The notes beneath the pieces were generated by a model. The model did no database searches and had not been told where the DNA came from. It saw only the letters and a program-made list of their open reading frames with translations. 43,772 nucleotides of DNA from Donghicola eburneus (lineage in GTDB: Bacteria; Pseudomonadota; Alphaproteobacteria; Rhodobacterales; Rhodobacteraceae): positions 1 to 43,772 of the forward strand of contig NZ_FOXY01000018.1 in assembly GCF_900115865.1 (NCBI RefSeq), written 5' to 3'. The position numbers and the translations under genes are program-made. Positions 8,040 through 16,452 of the stretch are shown piece after piece (within the stretch, counting starts at the first letter, position 1; each line of letters starts with the position of its first letter).

Positions 8040-9494
8040 ATGGTTTCACGCGTTATTCCGGTCGATTCTTTCGATCTCGTCATTTTTGGCGGTACCGGCG
8101 ATCTGGCCCGCCGCAAAATCCTGCCCGGCCTCTTCCGCCGCTATGCCAGCGGCCAGATGCCCGACGAAGGCCGGATCATCGGCGCGGCCCGTTCTGACAT
8201 GACCTGCGACGAGTTCCGCACCATGGTCAAAGAGGCTGTGGAAGAGTTTGATCCCAAGTCGGCCAAAGATACCGAAAACCTTGAGAAATTCTTGGAACGC
8301 GTGTTCTACGTGGCTGTCGATGCGATGGGCGACGGCGGCTGGAAAGAGTTGGGGGATCTGCTACGCCCCGACATGATCCGCGCCTTCTATTTCTCGGTTG
8401 CACCCAGCCTGTTCGGCACCATCGCGGAGCGTCTGAAGACGTTTGACTTGGCCGATGACGACGCCCGCATCGTTGTGGAAAAACCGTTCGGTAAGGATTT
8501 GGAAACCGCTCGGGCGCTGAATAAATCGCTGGCAGAGCACTTCCACGAAGGTCAGATCTACCGTATCGACCACTACTTGGGTAAAGAAACCGTCCAGAAC
8601 CTGATGGCTGTGCGCTTTGGCAACATGCTGTTCGAACCCCTGTGGAACAGCCAGTATGTCGACCACATCCAGATCACCGTCGCCGAAACGGTGGGCGTTG
8701 GTGGGCGTGGCAGCTACTACGACACTTCGGGCGCGATGCGGGACATGGTGCAGAACCACCTGATGCAGCTCTTGTGCCTGATCGCGATGGAGCCGCCCGC
8801 GAAGTTCGATCCCGACGCCGTTCGCGACGAGAAGCTCAAAGTCATCCGCGCGCTGGATCCGGTCGAACCGCACCATATTGTGCGCGGCCAATACAGTGCC
8901 TCGGAAAAATCCGCGAGCTACCGCGAAGACGTCGAAAATCCCCGCTCGTTCACCGAGAGCTTTGTCGCCATGCGCTGCGAAATCTCGAACTGGCGTTGGG
9001 CCGGGACCCCGTTCTACATGCGCACAGGCAAACGCCTGAAGGCGCGCACCAGTGAAATTGCTGTGGTCTTCAAGGATGCGCCGCACTCGATCTTTGGCGC
9101 CGAAGCAGGCGTGCACCGCAATGTCCTGTCGATCCGGCTGCAACCGAACGAGGGCATGACCCTTGGCGTGACGATCAAGGAACCGGGGCCGGGCGGTATG
9201 CGTTTGGTGGACGTGCCTCTGGACATGACCTTTGCCGAGGCTTTGGGGCCGGACGCAGAGGAGGTGCCCGACGCATACGAACGCCTGATCATGGACGTGA
9301 TCCGCGGCAACCAGACCTTGTTTATGCGCGGCGACGAAGTCGAGGCCGCGTGGGCTTGGACCGACCCGATCATCAACGGGTGGACCAACCGCAACGACGT
9401 TCCCAAACCCTACGACACTGGCAGCGCCGGACCGGATGATGCGTTGATGCTGATGCACCGCGACGGCCGCCGCTGGAGAGAGATCAAGGAATGA
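8040..9494 (+). CDS. zwf: Glucose-6-phosphate 1-dehydrogenase
   Basis: Oxidises glucose 6-phosphate to 6-phosphogluconolactone with NAD(P)+, the entry to the Entner-Doudoroff and pentose phosphate routes. The 484-residue length is typical. Visible motifs are the nucleotide-binding FGGTGDLARRKI near residue 16, the active-site RIDHYLGKE near 177 and TPFYMRTGKRL near 323. GAGGAG precedes the ATG at 8040; an in-frame extension upstream runs through the operator and is not used. The stop overlaps pgl as ATGA. Confidence 0.96.
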   Translation: MVSRVIPVDSFDLVIFGGTGDLARRKILPGLFRRYASGQMPDEGRIIGAARSDMTCDEFRTMVKEAVEEFDPKSAKDTENLEKFLERVFYVAVDAMGDGGWKELGDLLRPDMIRAFYFSVAPSLFGTIAERLKTFDLADDDARIVVEKPFGKDLETARALNKSLAEHFHEGQIYRIDHYLGKETVQNLMAVRFGNMLFEPLWNSQYVDHIQITVAETVGVGGRGSYYDTSGAMRDMVQNHLMQLLCLIAMEPPAKFDPDAVRDEKLKVIRALDPVEPHHIVRGQYSASEKSASYREDVENPRSFTESFVAMRCEISNWRWAGTPFYMRTGKRLKARTSEIAVVFKDAPHSIFGAEAGVHRNVLSIRLQPNEGMTLGVTIKEPGPGGMRLVDVPLDMTFAEALGPDAEEVPDAYERLIMDVIRGNQTLFMRGDEVEAAWAWTDPIINGWTNRNDVPKPYDTGSAGPDDALMLMHRDGRRWREIKE

Positions 9495-10162
9495 ACTTTA
9501 ACGAATATCCTGACCGCGAGATGATGATGATTGATCTCGCGAACATCATCGCCGGTGAATTGGGCGAGTCCCTGCGCACCGGTGATCGTGCCTCGCTTTG
9601 TGTGCCTGGTGGCACCACGCCCGGCCCGATCTTTGACGCGCTAAACGAGGTCGCTCTGGATTGGGACCGCGTTGACGTTCTGCTGAACGACGAACGCTGG
9701 GTCCCCGAGGATCACGAACGTTCTAATACCCGCCTGTTGCGCCAGCGCTTGCTGATCAACAAGGCTGCGGCGGCGAAATACGTCCCTCTTTATGCACCGA
9801 CCGAGACACCCGAGGAGTCGATGGAGGCGCTGGCGGCTGGGATCGAACCGTCGCTGCCTCTGTCGGTGTGCCTCTTGGGCATGGGCGCTGACATGCATAC
9901 CGCGTCGCTCTTCCCCGGCGCGGATCGTTTGGAAGAGGCGCTGTCGCCCGACGCCCCGATCCTGCTGCCCATGCGTGCGCCCGGCGCGCCAGAGCCGCGC
10001 ATCACACTGTCGGCCCGCGTCCTGAAGGATTCAACAAACCTTCACATCGTGATCACTGGCGCGGAAAAGCGCGAGGCACTAGAAAAAGCCCGTTCGCTCG
10101 AGCCGATGGACGCGCCCGTCGCATCTGTCCTTGATCGGGCGCAAATTCATTGGACGGAGTAA
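9491..10162 (+). CDS. pgl: 6-phosphogluconolactonase
   Basis: Hydrolyses 6-phosphogluconolactone made by Zwf. The 223-residue DevB/SOL-type protein shows the phosphate-binding VPGGTTP, the NDERWVPEDHERSN motif and LLGMGADMHTASLFPG, where the family usually has GxDGH and this protein has Met in place of the second Gly. The start overlaps the zwf stop by 4 bp and the stop is 6 bp before pgi, so all three are expected on one transcript. Confidence 0.95.
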   Translation: MNFNEYPDREMMMIDLANIIAGELGESLRTGDRASLCVPGGTTPGPIFDALNEVALDWDRVDVLLNDERWVPEDHERSNTRLLRQRLLINKAAAAKYVPLYAPTETPEESMEALAAGIEPSLPLSVCLLGMGADMHTASLFPGADRLEEALSPDAPILLPMRAPGAPEPRITLSARVLKDSTNLHIVITGAEKREALEKARSLEPMDAPVASVLDRAQIHWTE

Positions 10163-10168
10163 TTTTAT

Positions 10169-11767
10169 ATGTGGACTGACCTCAAGGCGCATTACGCCCG
10201 CACCGAGGGCCGCAACATCTTGGATCTGTTTGCCAAAGGCGATCGTTTCGGCGATTTCTCGGCGGCGCTCGGGGACATGCTGTTTGACTACTCGAAGACC
10301 AACATCGACGCGGAAACCCGCGCATCCCTGATCGCGCTGGCGGAAACCGCAGGCGTTGCCGCCCGCCGCGACGCCATGTTCGCAGGCGAAAAGATCAACG
10401 AAACCGAGGGCCGCTCTGTCCTGCACACCGCTCTGCGCAACCTGAACGGTCGCAAGGTCGAGGTCGACGGTCAAGACGTCATGCCTGCAGTGCTGGACAC
10501 CCTAAGCCGCATGGAAGCCTTTGCCACCGCAGTCCGCGACGGCAGCTACAGCGCACAGGGCGGCAAGATCACAGACGTGATCAACATCGGCATCGGTGGT
10601 TCCGATCTTGGCCCGGCGATGGCCTACCGCGCGCTGTCACCCTACGCCGATGGACCTGCCTGCCACTACGTGTCGAACGTGGACGGCGCGGACATCCACG
10701 ATGTGCTCAAGAAATGCGACCCGACCACCACGCTGGTGATCGTCGCTTCCAAAACCTTCACCACCATCGAAACGATGACCAACGCCGAGACCGCCCGCAA
10801 GTGGATGGCGGAGCGGGTCTCGGACACTGGCGCACAGTTTGCGGCCCTCAGCTCGGCGGATGACAAAGCCGCTGAATGGGGTATCGCGGCAGAGCGCGTC
10901 TTCGGCTTCGAAGACTGGGTTGGCGGCCGCTACTCCATGTGGGGCCCGATTGGCCTGTCCGTGATGATCGCGATCGGCGCCGACGACTTCCGCGCCTTCC
11001 TTCAGGGCGGCGACGCGATGGACACCCACTTCCTGACCGCCGATTTCTCGGAAAACCTGCCTGTCCTGCTGGCACTGGTCGGCATCTGGCACCACCAGAT
11101 CAGCGGCCACGGCACCCGCGCCGTTCTGCCGTATGACAACCGTCTGGGCCGTCTGCCCGCGTATTTCCAACAGCTGGAGATGGAGTCGAACGGCAAATCG
11201 GTGTCCATGGACGGTTCTGACCTGACCAATCAAGCCGGTCCTATCGTCTGGGGCGAGCCGGGCACCAACGGCCAACATGCTTTCTACCAGCTGATCCATC
11301 AGGGCACCCAAGTGGTCCCCGTGGAATTCATGGTCGCCGCCAATGGCCACGAAGAGGACCTGGCACACCACCATAAACTACTGGTCGCCAACTGCTTCGC
11401 TCAATCCGAAGCGCTGCTGCGCGGCCGCTCGCTGGACGAATGCCGCGAACGGATGGCCGCCAAGGGTCTGACCGGCGAAGAGCTGGAACGCCAAGCACGT
11501 CACCGCGTCTTCTCGGGCAACCGCCCGTCAACGACGCTGATCTACCCCAAAATGACGCCCTATGTCCTTGGTCAGATCATCGCGCTCTACGAGCACCGCG
11601 TGTTCGTCGAAGGCACGATCCTCGGCATCAACTCCTACGACCAGTGGGGCGTGGAACTGGGCAAAGAGCTGGCGCTCGCGCTGGAACCCATTCTCTCGGG
11701 CGATCAGGACGGTGCAGGCAAAGACGGCTCGACCCTCGGCCTCGTGAACTACGTCCAGAACGCCTAA
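10169..11767 (+). CDS. pgi: Glucose-6-phosphate isomerase
   Basis: Interconverts glucose 6-phosphate and fructose 6-phosphate in the cytoplasm. The 532-residue protein carries GIGGSDLGPAM, SKTFTTIET, VGGRYSMWGPIGL with the catalytic Glu region, the ESNGKSV signature and the C-terminal SYDQWGVELGK with its lysine. In an organism relying on the Entner-Doudoroff pathway it recycles fructose 6-phosphate back to the Zwf substrate. A GGAG lies about 9 bp before the ATG, overlapping the end of pgl. A strong terminator follows. Confidence 0.96.
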   Translation: MWTDLKAHYARTEGRNILDLFAKGDRFGDFSAALGDMLFDYSKTNIDAETRASLIALAETAGVAARRDAMFAGEKINETEGRSVLHTALRNLNGRKVEVDGQDVMPAVLDTLSRMEAFATAVRDGSYSAQGGKITDVINIGIGGSDLGPAMAYRALSPYADGPACHYVSNVDGADIHDVLKKCDPTTTLVIVASKTFTTIETMTNAETARKWMAERVSDTGAQFAALSSADDKAAEWGIAAERVFGFEDWVGGRYSMWGPIGLSVMIAIGADDFRAFLQGGDAMDTHFLTADFSENLPVLLALVGIWHHQISGHGTRAVLPYDNRLGRLPAYFQQLEMESNGKSVSMDGSDLTNQAGPIVWGEPGTNGQHAFYQLIHQGTQVVPVEFMVAANGHEEDLAHHHKLLVANCFAQSEALLRGRSLDECRERMAAKGLTGEELERQARHRVFSGNRPSTTLIYPKMTPYVLGQIIALYEHRVFVEGTILGINSYDQWGVELGKELALALEPILSGDQDGAGKDGSTLGLVNYVQNA

Positions 11768-11787
11768 GCCGAACCGATAAAAACTCC

Positions 11788-11818
11788 AAAGGCGCGCACT
11801 CTACCGGCGCGCCTTTTT
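11788..11818 (+). terminator. Intrinsic terminator of zwf-pgl-pgi
   Basis: GC stem 11791-11797 with 11807-11813 (GGCGCGC/GCGCGCC), flanked by AAA upstream and five T downstream, 20 bp after the pgi stop. A standard rho-independent terminator. Confidence 0.88.
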
Positions 11819-11823
11819 GCTCA

Positions 11824-11890
11824 CTTCCTGGCGAAAATACCCTCGGGGGTGAATTGGCGCCCCAGCGCCAAGAGGGGGCAGACAGCCCCC
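11824..11890 (-). repeat. Dispersed intergenic repeat, copy A (inverted orientation)
   Basis: Read on the minus strand this has a GGGGGCTGTCTGCCCCC hairpin, a variable GC-rich middle and then the box CCCCGAGGGTATTT. The same order occurs on the plus strand at 13993-14044. Both copies lie between genes. It begins directly after the pgi terminator and ends 8 bp before the thioesterase stop. Confidence 0.75.
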
Positions 11891-11898
11891 ATTCCGCC

Positions 11899-12369
11899 TC
11901 AGCCCGCGGTCGCGCCGTCAACCTGGATGAACCGTTGCTTCAATGCGTCGGGCAAGGCCATTTTCTCTGGCGCATCGGGCTGGAGCATGACGATGACCGC
12001 TTGCCCTGTCACCCGCAGATCGCCCGAATACACCGCGTATTCCTGCCTGAAACTTGTATTTCGGAACGACGCGGTTCGTGCGGCCACCACATAGTCTTCG
12101 TTCATGAACATTTCTTTGTGGTACTCGACCGCCAGTGATTTCAGTACCACGCGCGGCTCGCCGGCCTGAAACTTCAAAATGTCCCACGCCTGAAAATACT
12201 GGACGCGAATATTCTCGAACCACTTCAGATAGACCGCGTTGTTCACGTGGCTATTGGTGTCCAGATCGCCGTAATGTACGCGATCCGCGATGCCGAAGGG
12301 CCAAGAGTCCGGCACATTTTGCGCGCGCAAATCCTCGCGCGTGAGAGGAGTGTGATAAATCAATGTCAT
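11899..12369 (-). CDS. Acyl-CoA thioesterase, 4HBT hotdog family
   Basis: 156-residue hotdog-fold protein of the FadM/YbgC type. The diagnostic segment is HYGDLDTNSHVNNAVYLKWFE near residue 27, with the conserved Asp and the HVNN motif, and a second strand EYHKEMF. Such enzymes hydrolyse acyl-CoA thioesters in the cytoplasm; the chain preference is unknown. I chose the ATG at 12369 because homologous hotdog domains start about here; the frame stays open to 12495, and starts at 12417 or 12495 cannot be excluded since none has a clear ribosome-binding site. It is divergent from cysS. Confidence 0.82.
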   Translation of the reverse strand: MTLIYHTPLTREDLRAQNVPDSWPFGIADRVHYGDLDTNSHVNNAVYLKWFENIRVQYFQAWDILKFQAGEPRVVLKSLAVEYHKEMFMNEDYVVAARTASFRNTSFRQEYAVYSGDLRVTGQAVIVMLQPDAPEKMALPDALKQRFIQVDGATAG

Positions 12370-12587
12370 ACGCGCAGTGGTAAAACCCAATGCCGCCCCT
12401 CGCAATATGCTTGGCATGGGATGTGACGCATGGTAACTCGGCCCCATGAAACAGAGCGCAATCATTACTATTATTTGTTCGATCTGCTGAGACACTGTCC
12501 GGCGGGCCGTTTCGCGCTTTCTTCCGAAAACCCGTAATGCTATTCCCGCCGCGACCCATTCACGACACCTTGGGGCGAGGACCAGGC

Positions 12588-13964
12588 ATGACCCAGATTA
12601 CACTCCACAACACGATGTCGCGGCAGCGGGAGATTTTCCAGCCGATCGACCTTCAGAACGTGCGGATGTATGTCTGTGGACCGACCGTCTACGACCGCGC
12701 CCATTTAGGGAATGCGCGGCCCGTGGTGGTCTTTGACCTGCTGTTCCGCCTGCTGCGCCATGTTTATGGCGCCGATCACGTCACCTATGTGCGGAACTTC
12801 ACCGACGTCGATGACAAGATCAACGCCCGCGCCGCTGAAACCGGTCGCGATATCCGCGAGATCACCGACGAAACCATTCAGTGGTTCCTTGATGACATGG
12901 GTGCCTTGGGTGCGCTGGAGCCGACGCAGGCCCCTCGCGCAACCGAGTATATTGGCGAGATGATCGCTATGATCGAAGGGCTGATTTCCCGCGGCCACGC
13001 TTATGCCGCCGAAGGGCACGTTCTGTTTGCAGTGGACAGCTGGAAAGAGAGCTATGGCAAACTGTCGGGCCGTTCGGTCGATGACATGATCGCCGGCGCC
13101 CGCGTAGAAGTGGCTCCCTACAAGCGCAACCCGATGGATTTTGTGCTGTGGAAACCGTCCAGCGATGATCTGCCCGGGTGGGACAGCCCTTGGGGTCGCG
13201 GTCGTCCGGGCTGGCATATCGAATGCTCGGCCATGAGTGACGCACTGCTTGGCGCGACGTTCGACATCCACGGGGGCGGCAACGATCTGATGTTCCCGCA
13301 CCACGAGAACGAGATCGCCCAAAGCTGCTGCGCGAACCCCGATGGGGGCTTTGCCAAGGTCTGGCTGCACAACGAGATGCTTCAGGTCGAAGGCAAGAAG
13401 ATGTCTAAATCCTTGGGCAACTTCTTTACCGTTCAGGACCTGTTCCAACAGGGCTGGCCGGGCGAAGTGATCCGTTTGGTCTTCTTGCAGACCCATTACC
13501 GCAAACCGATGGACTGGACCGAAGCCAAAGCGCAGGCCGCCCGCGACACTCTGAAGAAATGGCGCAAGATGACCGATGGCGCTGTTGCTGGCGACGTTTC
13601 TCCTGCGGTTGTCGATGCCGTTGCGAGCGACCTGAACAGCGCGGGCGCGGTGGCCGAATTGCACAAACTGGCAGGGGCTGGTGATGCGGCAGGTCTATTG
13701 GCGTCGGCTCGGTTCTTGGGGCTGCTGACGCCCGAGATGGGCGCTTGGGCAGAGGAAAGCGAGACCGGAGCGGACCTGCTTGCGCCGCTGGCAGAGAAGC
13801 TGGCGGCGGTGCGTGCAACAGCGATGGAGACCAAGGATTTCAGCGAAGTGGATCGGTTGAAGACCGCGCTCCTGGACGCCGGGGTCGAAGTGCGCATGTC
13901 GAAAGCTGGTGTTGAACTCTCGCCCAAGGACGGGTTCGATGCGGCCAAGTTGGAAGGCCTGTAA
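12588..13964 (+). CDS. cysS: Cysteinyl-tRNA synthetase
   Basis: Class I aminoacyl-tRNA synthetase charging tRNA-Cys. The 458-residue length matches the family. It has the zinc and HIGH-like region [16 protein letters not shown] near residue 28, later zinc ligands in HIECSAMS and [15 protein letters not shown], and the KMSKS loop KKMSKSLGN near 270. The start at 12588 has a purine-rich GCGAGG upstream; the upstream in-frame extension is not supported by homology. It is followed by the dispersed repeat copy B. Confidence 0.96.
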   Translation: MTQITLHNTMSRQREIFQPIDLQNVRMYVCGPTVYDRAHLGNARPVVVFDLLFRLLRHVYGADHVTYVRNFTDVDDKINARAAETGRDIREITDETIQWFLDDMGALGALEPTQAPRATEYIGEMIAMIEGLISRGHAYAAEGHVLFAVDSWKESYGKLSGRSVDDMIAGARVEVAPYKRNPMDFVLWKPSSDDLPGWDSPWGRGRPGWHIECSAMSDALLGATFDIHGGGNDLMFPHHENEIAQSCCANPDGGFAKVWLHNEMLQVEGKKMSKSLGNFFTVQDLFQQGWPGEVIRLVFLQTHYRKPMDWTEAKAQAARDTLKKWRKMTDGAVAGDVSPAVVDAVASDLNSAGAVAELHKLAGAGDAAGLLASARFLGLLTPEMGAWAEESETGADLLAPLAEKLAAVRATAMETKDFSEVDRLKTALLDAGVEVRMSKAGVELSPKDGFDAAKLEGL

Positions 13965-13992
13965 CGCAATGCGTCTGTGGCAACTGACGGAC

Positions 13993-14044
13993 GGGGGGCT
14001 GTCTGCCCCCCGCGCGCCCCGAGGGTATTTGGACCAAGATGAAG
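13993..14044 (+). repeat. Dispersed intergenic repeat, copy B
   Basis: Hairpin with G-rich and C-rich arms at 13993-14011 around the same GGCTGTCTGCC core as copy A, then CCCCGAGGGTATTT at about 14018-14031. It lies between cysS and the citramalate synthase gene and ends just before the latter's ribosome-binding region. Confidence 0.75.
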
Positions 14045-14057
14045 GACAGGTGGTGTG

Positions 14058-15674
14058 ATGAAAGAAAAGCTGTACCTGTATGACACCACTCTGCGCGATG
14101 GGCAGCAGACGCAGGGCGTGCAGTTTTCGACGCCCGAGAAGCACCAGATCGCAGACGCTTTGGACCGCTTGGGGGTGGATTACATTGAGGGCGGTTGGCC
14201 GGGCGCAAACCCGACGGACTCCGCCTTTTTCGAGGAGGCGCCCGAGACCAAGGCTGTGTTTACAGCGTTCGGGATGACCAAGCGGGCAGGGCGCTCTGCC
14301 GCGAATGACGAAGTTTTGGCGGCTGTTTTGAACGCGGGCACGCCTGCGGTTTGTCTGGTGGGCAAGACACATGATTTCCACGTGACCTGCGCGCTCGGCA
14401 TCACGCTGGAAGAGAACCTCGAGAATATCCGCGAGTCTGTGGCGCATATCGTGGCGCAGGGGCGCGAGGCGCTGTTTGATGCGGAACATTTCTTTGACGG
14501 GTATCGGGCGAACTCTGAGTACGCGTTGGAGGCTGTGAAGGCAGCTTATGATGCGGGCGCGCGCTGGGTGGTGCTGTGTGATACGAATGGCGGCGCGCAG
14601 CCGAATGTAATTGCGGATGTTGTTCGAGCGGTCATTGCTGCTGGTATTCCAGGCGACCATTTGGGCATCCACTGCCATAACGACACCGAACAAGCGGTTG
14701 CTGGATCTTTGGCCGCTGTCTTGGCAGGCGCTCGTCAGATTCAGGGGACCTTGAACGGCTTGGGCGAGCGTTGCGGCAATGCCAACCTGACCACGCTGAT
14801 CCCGACGTTGAAGCTGAAAGAGCCTTTTGCCAGCCAATTTGAAACTGGTGTGAGTGATGAGGCGCTTGAAGGCATGTTGTCGGTGAGCAGGATGCTCGAC
14901 GACATCCTGAACCGCGTTCCGTTCCGTCAGGCGCCTTATGTGGGGGCCAGCGCTTTTGCTCACAAAGCCGGATTGCACGCCAGCGCGATCCTAAAGGACC
15001 CGACAACCTACGAGCATATTGAGCCGTCCAAGGTCGGCAATGCGCGCATTATTCCCATGTCCAATCAGGCGGGCCAGTCGAACCTGCGCAAGCGCTTGAC
15101 TGAAGCGGGGCTGAAGATCGAGGCCGGTGATCCGGTGCTGGGACAGATCCTAGAGGATGTGAAGGCGCGGGAGTCGCAGGGCTATTCCTATGACGGTGCG
15201 CAGGCGAGCTTTGAACTGCTCGCGCGGCGCGCCATGGGGCAGTGTCCCGAATTCTTTGAAGTGAAGCGCTATCGCGTCACTATCGAGCGCCGCAAGAACA
15301 AGCATAACCAGATGGTCAGCTTGTCCGAAGCAGTCGTGGTCGTGAAGGTGGACGGTGAAAAGAAACTGTCAGTCAGCGAAAGCATGGACGCATGCGGCAC
15401 AGACCGCGGCCCCGTGAACGCGCTGGCGAAAGCTTTGGCCAAGGATTTGGGCCGCTATAGCGACCTGATCGAAGATATGAAGCTGGTCGATTTTAAGGTC
15501 CGGATCACGCAGGGCGGTACTGAAGCTGTGACCCGTGTCATCATTGACAGTGAAGATGGCAAGGGGCGCCGTTGGTCCACTGTTGGGGTCAGCGCGAACA
15601 TCGTGGATGCGAGTTTCGAGGCGCTGCTGGATGCGATCGTGTGGAAGTTGATCCGCGATGGGGCCAAAGCCTGA
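14058..15674 (+). CDS. cimA: (R)-citramalate synthase
   Basis: Condenses pyruvate and acetyl-CoA to citramalate, the threonine-independent entry to isoleucine synthesis. 538 residues: a DRE-TIM barrel with TLRDGQQTQGVQFS near residue 10, where QTQG is characteristic of the CimA branch, the GIHCHNDTEQAVA and NGLGERCGNANL signature near 200-240, and a C-terminal LeuA-type regulatory dimer domain from about 400. I prefer the ATG at 14058 over the adjacent GTG at 14055. The stop overlaps the next start as TGATG. Isopropylmalate synthase is the main alternative; the N-terminal motif argues for CimA. Confidence 0.88.
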   Translation: MKEKLYLYDTTLRDGQQTQGVQFSTPEKHQIADALDRLGVDYIEGGWPGANPTDSAFFEEAPETKAVFTAFGMTKRAGRSAANDEVLAAVLNAGTPAVCLVGKTHDFHVTCALGITLEENLENIRESVAHIVAQGREALFDAEHFFDGYRANSEYALEAVKAAYDAGARWVVLCDTNGGAQPNVIADVVRAVIAAGIPGDHLGIHCHNDTEQAVAGSLAAVLAGARQIQGTLNGLGERCGNANLTTLIPTLKLKEPFASQFETGVSDEALEGMLSVSRMLDDILNRVPFRQAPYVGASAFAHKAGLHASAILKDPTTYEHIEPSKVGNARIIPMSNQAGQSNLRKRLTEAGLKIEAGDPVLGQILEDVKARESQGYSYDGAQASFELLARRAMGQCPEFFEVKRYRVTIERRKNKHNQMVSLSEAVVVVKVDGEKKLSVSESMDACGTDRGPVNALAKALAKDLGRYSDLIEDMKLVDFKVRITQGGTEAVTRVIIDSEDGKGRRWSTVGVSANIVDASFEALLDAIVWKLIRDGAKA

Positions 15675-16414
15675 TGAGCATCAACGCCTGTGCCAAGATC
15701 GTGCATGACGCAGACCCTGACCGCTTTCTGGCGATCATGGCCGCGCCTGTCTCGGCGCGGCGGGTGCTTTTTCCGCTCTATGCGTTCAATGTCGAGATCA
15801 GCCGCGCCCCTTGGGTCACCAAGGAGACGATGATCGCTGAAATGCGGGTGCAGTGGTGGCGCGATGCTTTGGCCGAGGTGGCCGAAGGGCGCGGGCGGCG
15901 GCACGAGGTTGTCGATGCGCTCGGAGAGGTGCTGGATGCCGAAGGCGCGCGCCTGCTGGACGGATGTTGCGAGATGCGGCGTTGGGACATCTACACCGAC
16001 CCGTTCGAGGATGAAGAGCACTTCGACAGCTATATTGAAGAGACCTCGGCGACCTTGATGTGGGTGGCGGCGCGGGCTCTGGGCTCGACCGAAGAGGCCG
16101 CCGTGCGCAAGCGTGGTTATGCGGCAGGGATTGCCAATTGGCTGGTGGCCGTCCCCGAACTGGCATCGCGCAATCGTATCCCCTTGCTTGATGGGCGGCC
16201 AGAGGGTCTGCAAGGGCTGGCGCGCAAGGCGTTAACTGCTTTGGCAGAGGGGAAGATCGACAAAGCAGCGCGTCCGGCAACGCTCATTGGATTCCAGACG
16301 AGGGACATCTTGCAACAGGCGCTGGACAATCCGCTAAGGGTTGGGGATGGCGCTCTGGGATTAAGTCCCATCCGCAAGCGGTTGTTATTGATGAAACAAT
16401 CCGCTTTTGGATGA
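15674..16414 (+). CDS. Squalene/phytoene synthase-fold protein lacking catalytic motifs (NDUFAF6-like)
   Basis: 246-residue protein of the trans-isoprenyl synthase (squalene/phytoene synthase) fold, visible as LFPLYAFNVEIS near residue 35 and RVQWWRDAL near 58. True phytoene or squalene synthases have Asp-rich motifs at these helices and again near residue 160. Here the first reads NVEISRAPW and the second region ANWLVAVPELASRNR, so both Asp clusters are gone. This is the pattern of NDUFAF6, a complex I assembly factor, and a non-enzymatic role is inferred. The ATG overlaps the cimA stop. Confidence 0.75.
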   Translation: MSINACAKIVHDADPDRFLAIMAAPVSARRVLFPLYAFNVEISRAPWVTKETMIAEMRVQWWRDALAEVAEGRGRRHEVVDALGEVLDAEGARLLDGCCEMRRWDIYTDPFEDEEHFDSYIEETSATLMWVAARALGSTEEAAVRKRGYAAGIANWLVAVPELASRNRIPLLDGRPEGLQGLARKALTALAEGKIDKAARPATLIGFQTRDILQQALDNPLRVGDGALGLSPIRKRLLLMKQSAFG

Positions 16415-16422
16415 GCTTGTCG

Positions 16423-16452
16423 AACCCCGCCTTAGTTGGCGGGGTTTTCTTT
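16423..16452 (+). terminator. Intrinsic terminator enclosing the stop codon of the opposite gene
   Basis: Perfect 9-bp stem 16423-16431 with 16438-16446, loop TTAGTT, then a T-rich tail on the plus strand, 8 bp after the synthase-fold gene. The TTA in the loop is the stop codon of the convergent MFS gene. Confidence 0.88.

Noticed and set aside
6947-8116. A 390-codon N-terminal extension of the acylase frame
   Set aside because: It lies opposite the well-supported dehydrogenase gene and precedes the normal signal anchor, which has its own ribosome-binding site.
8361-9458. A 365-codon frame antisense to zwf
   Set aside because: zwf is certain, and the antisense product has no recognisable domain.
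12370-12495. N-terminal extension of the thioesterase
   Set aside because: The extra 42 residues do not resemble a hotdog N-terminus and the region probably carries the divergent promoters. Kept only as an alternative start.
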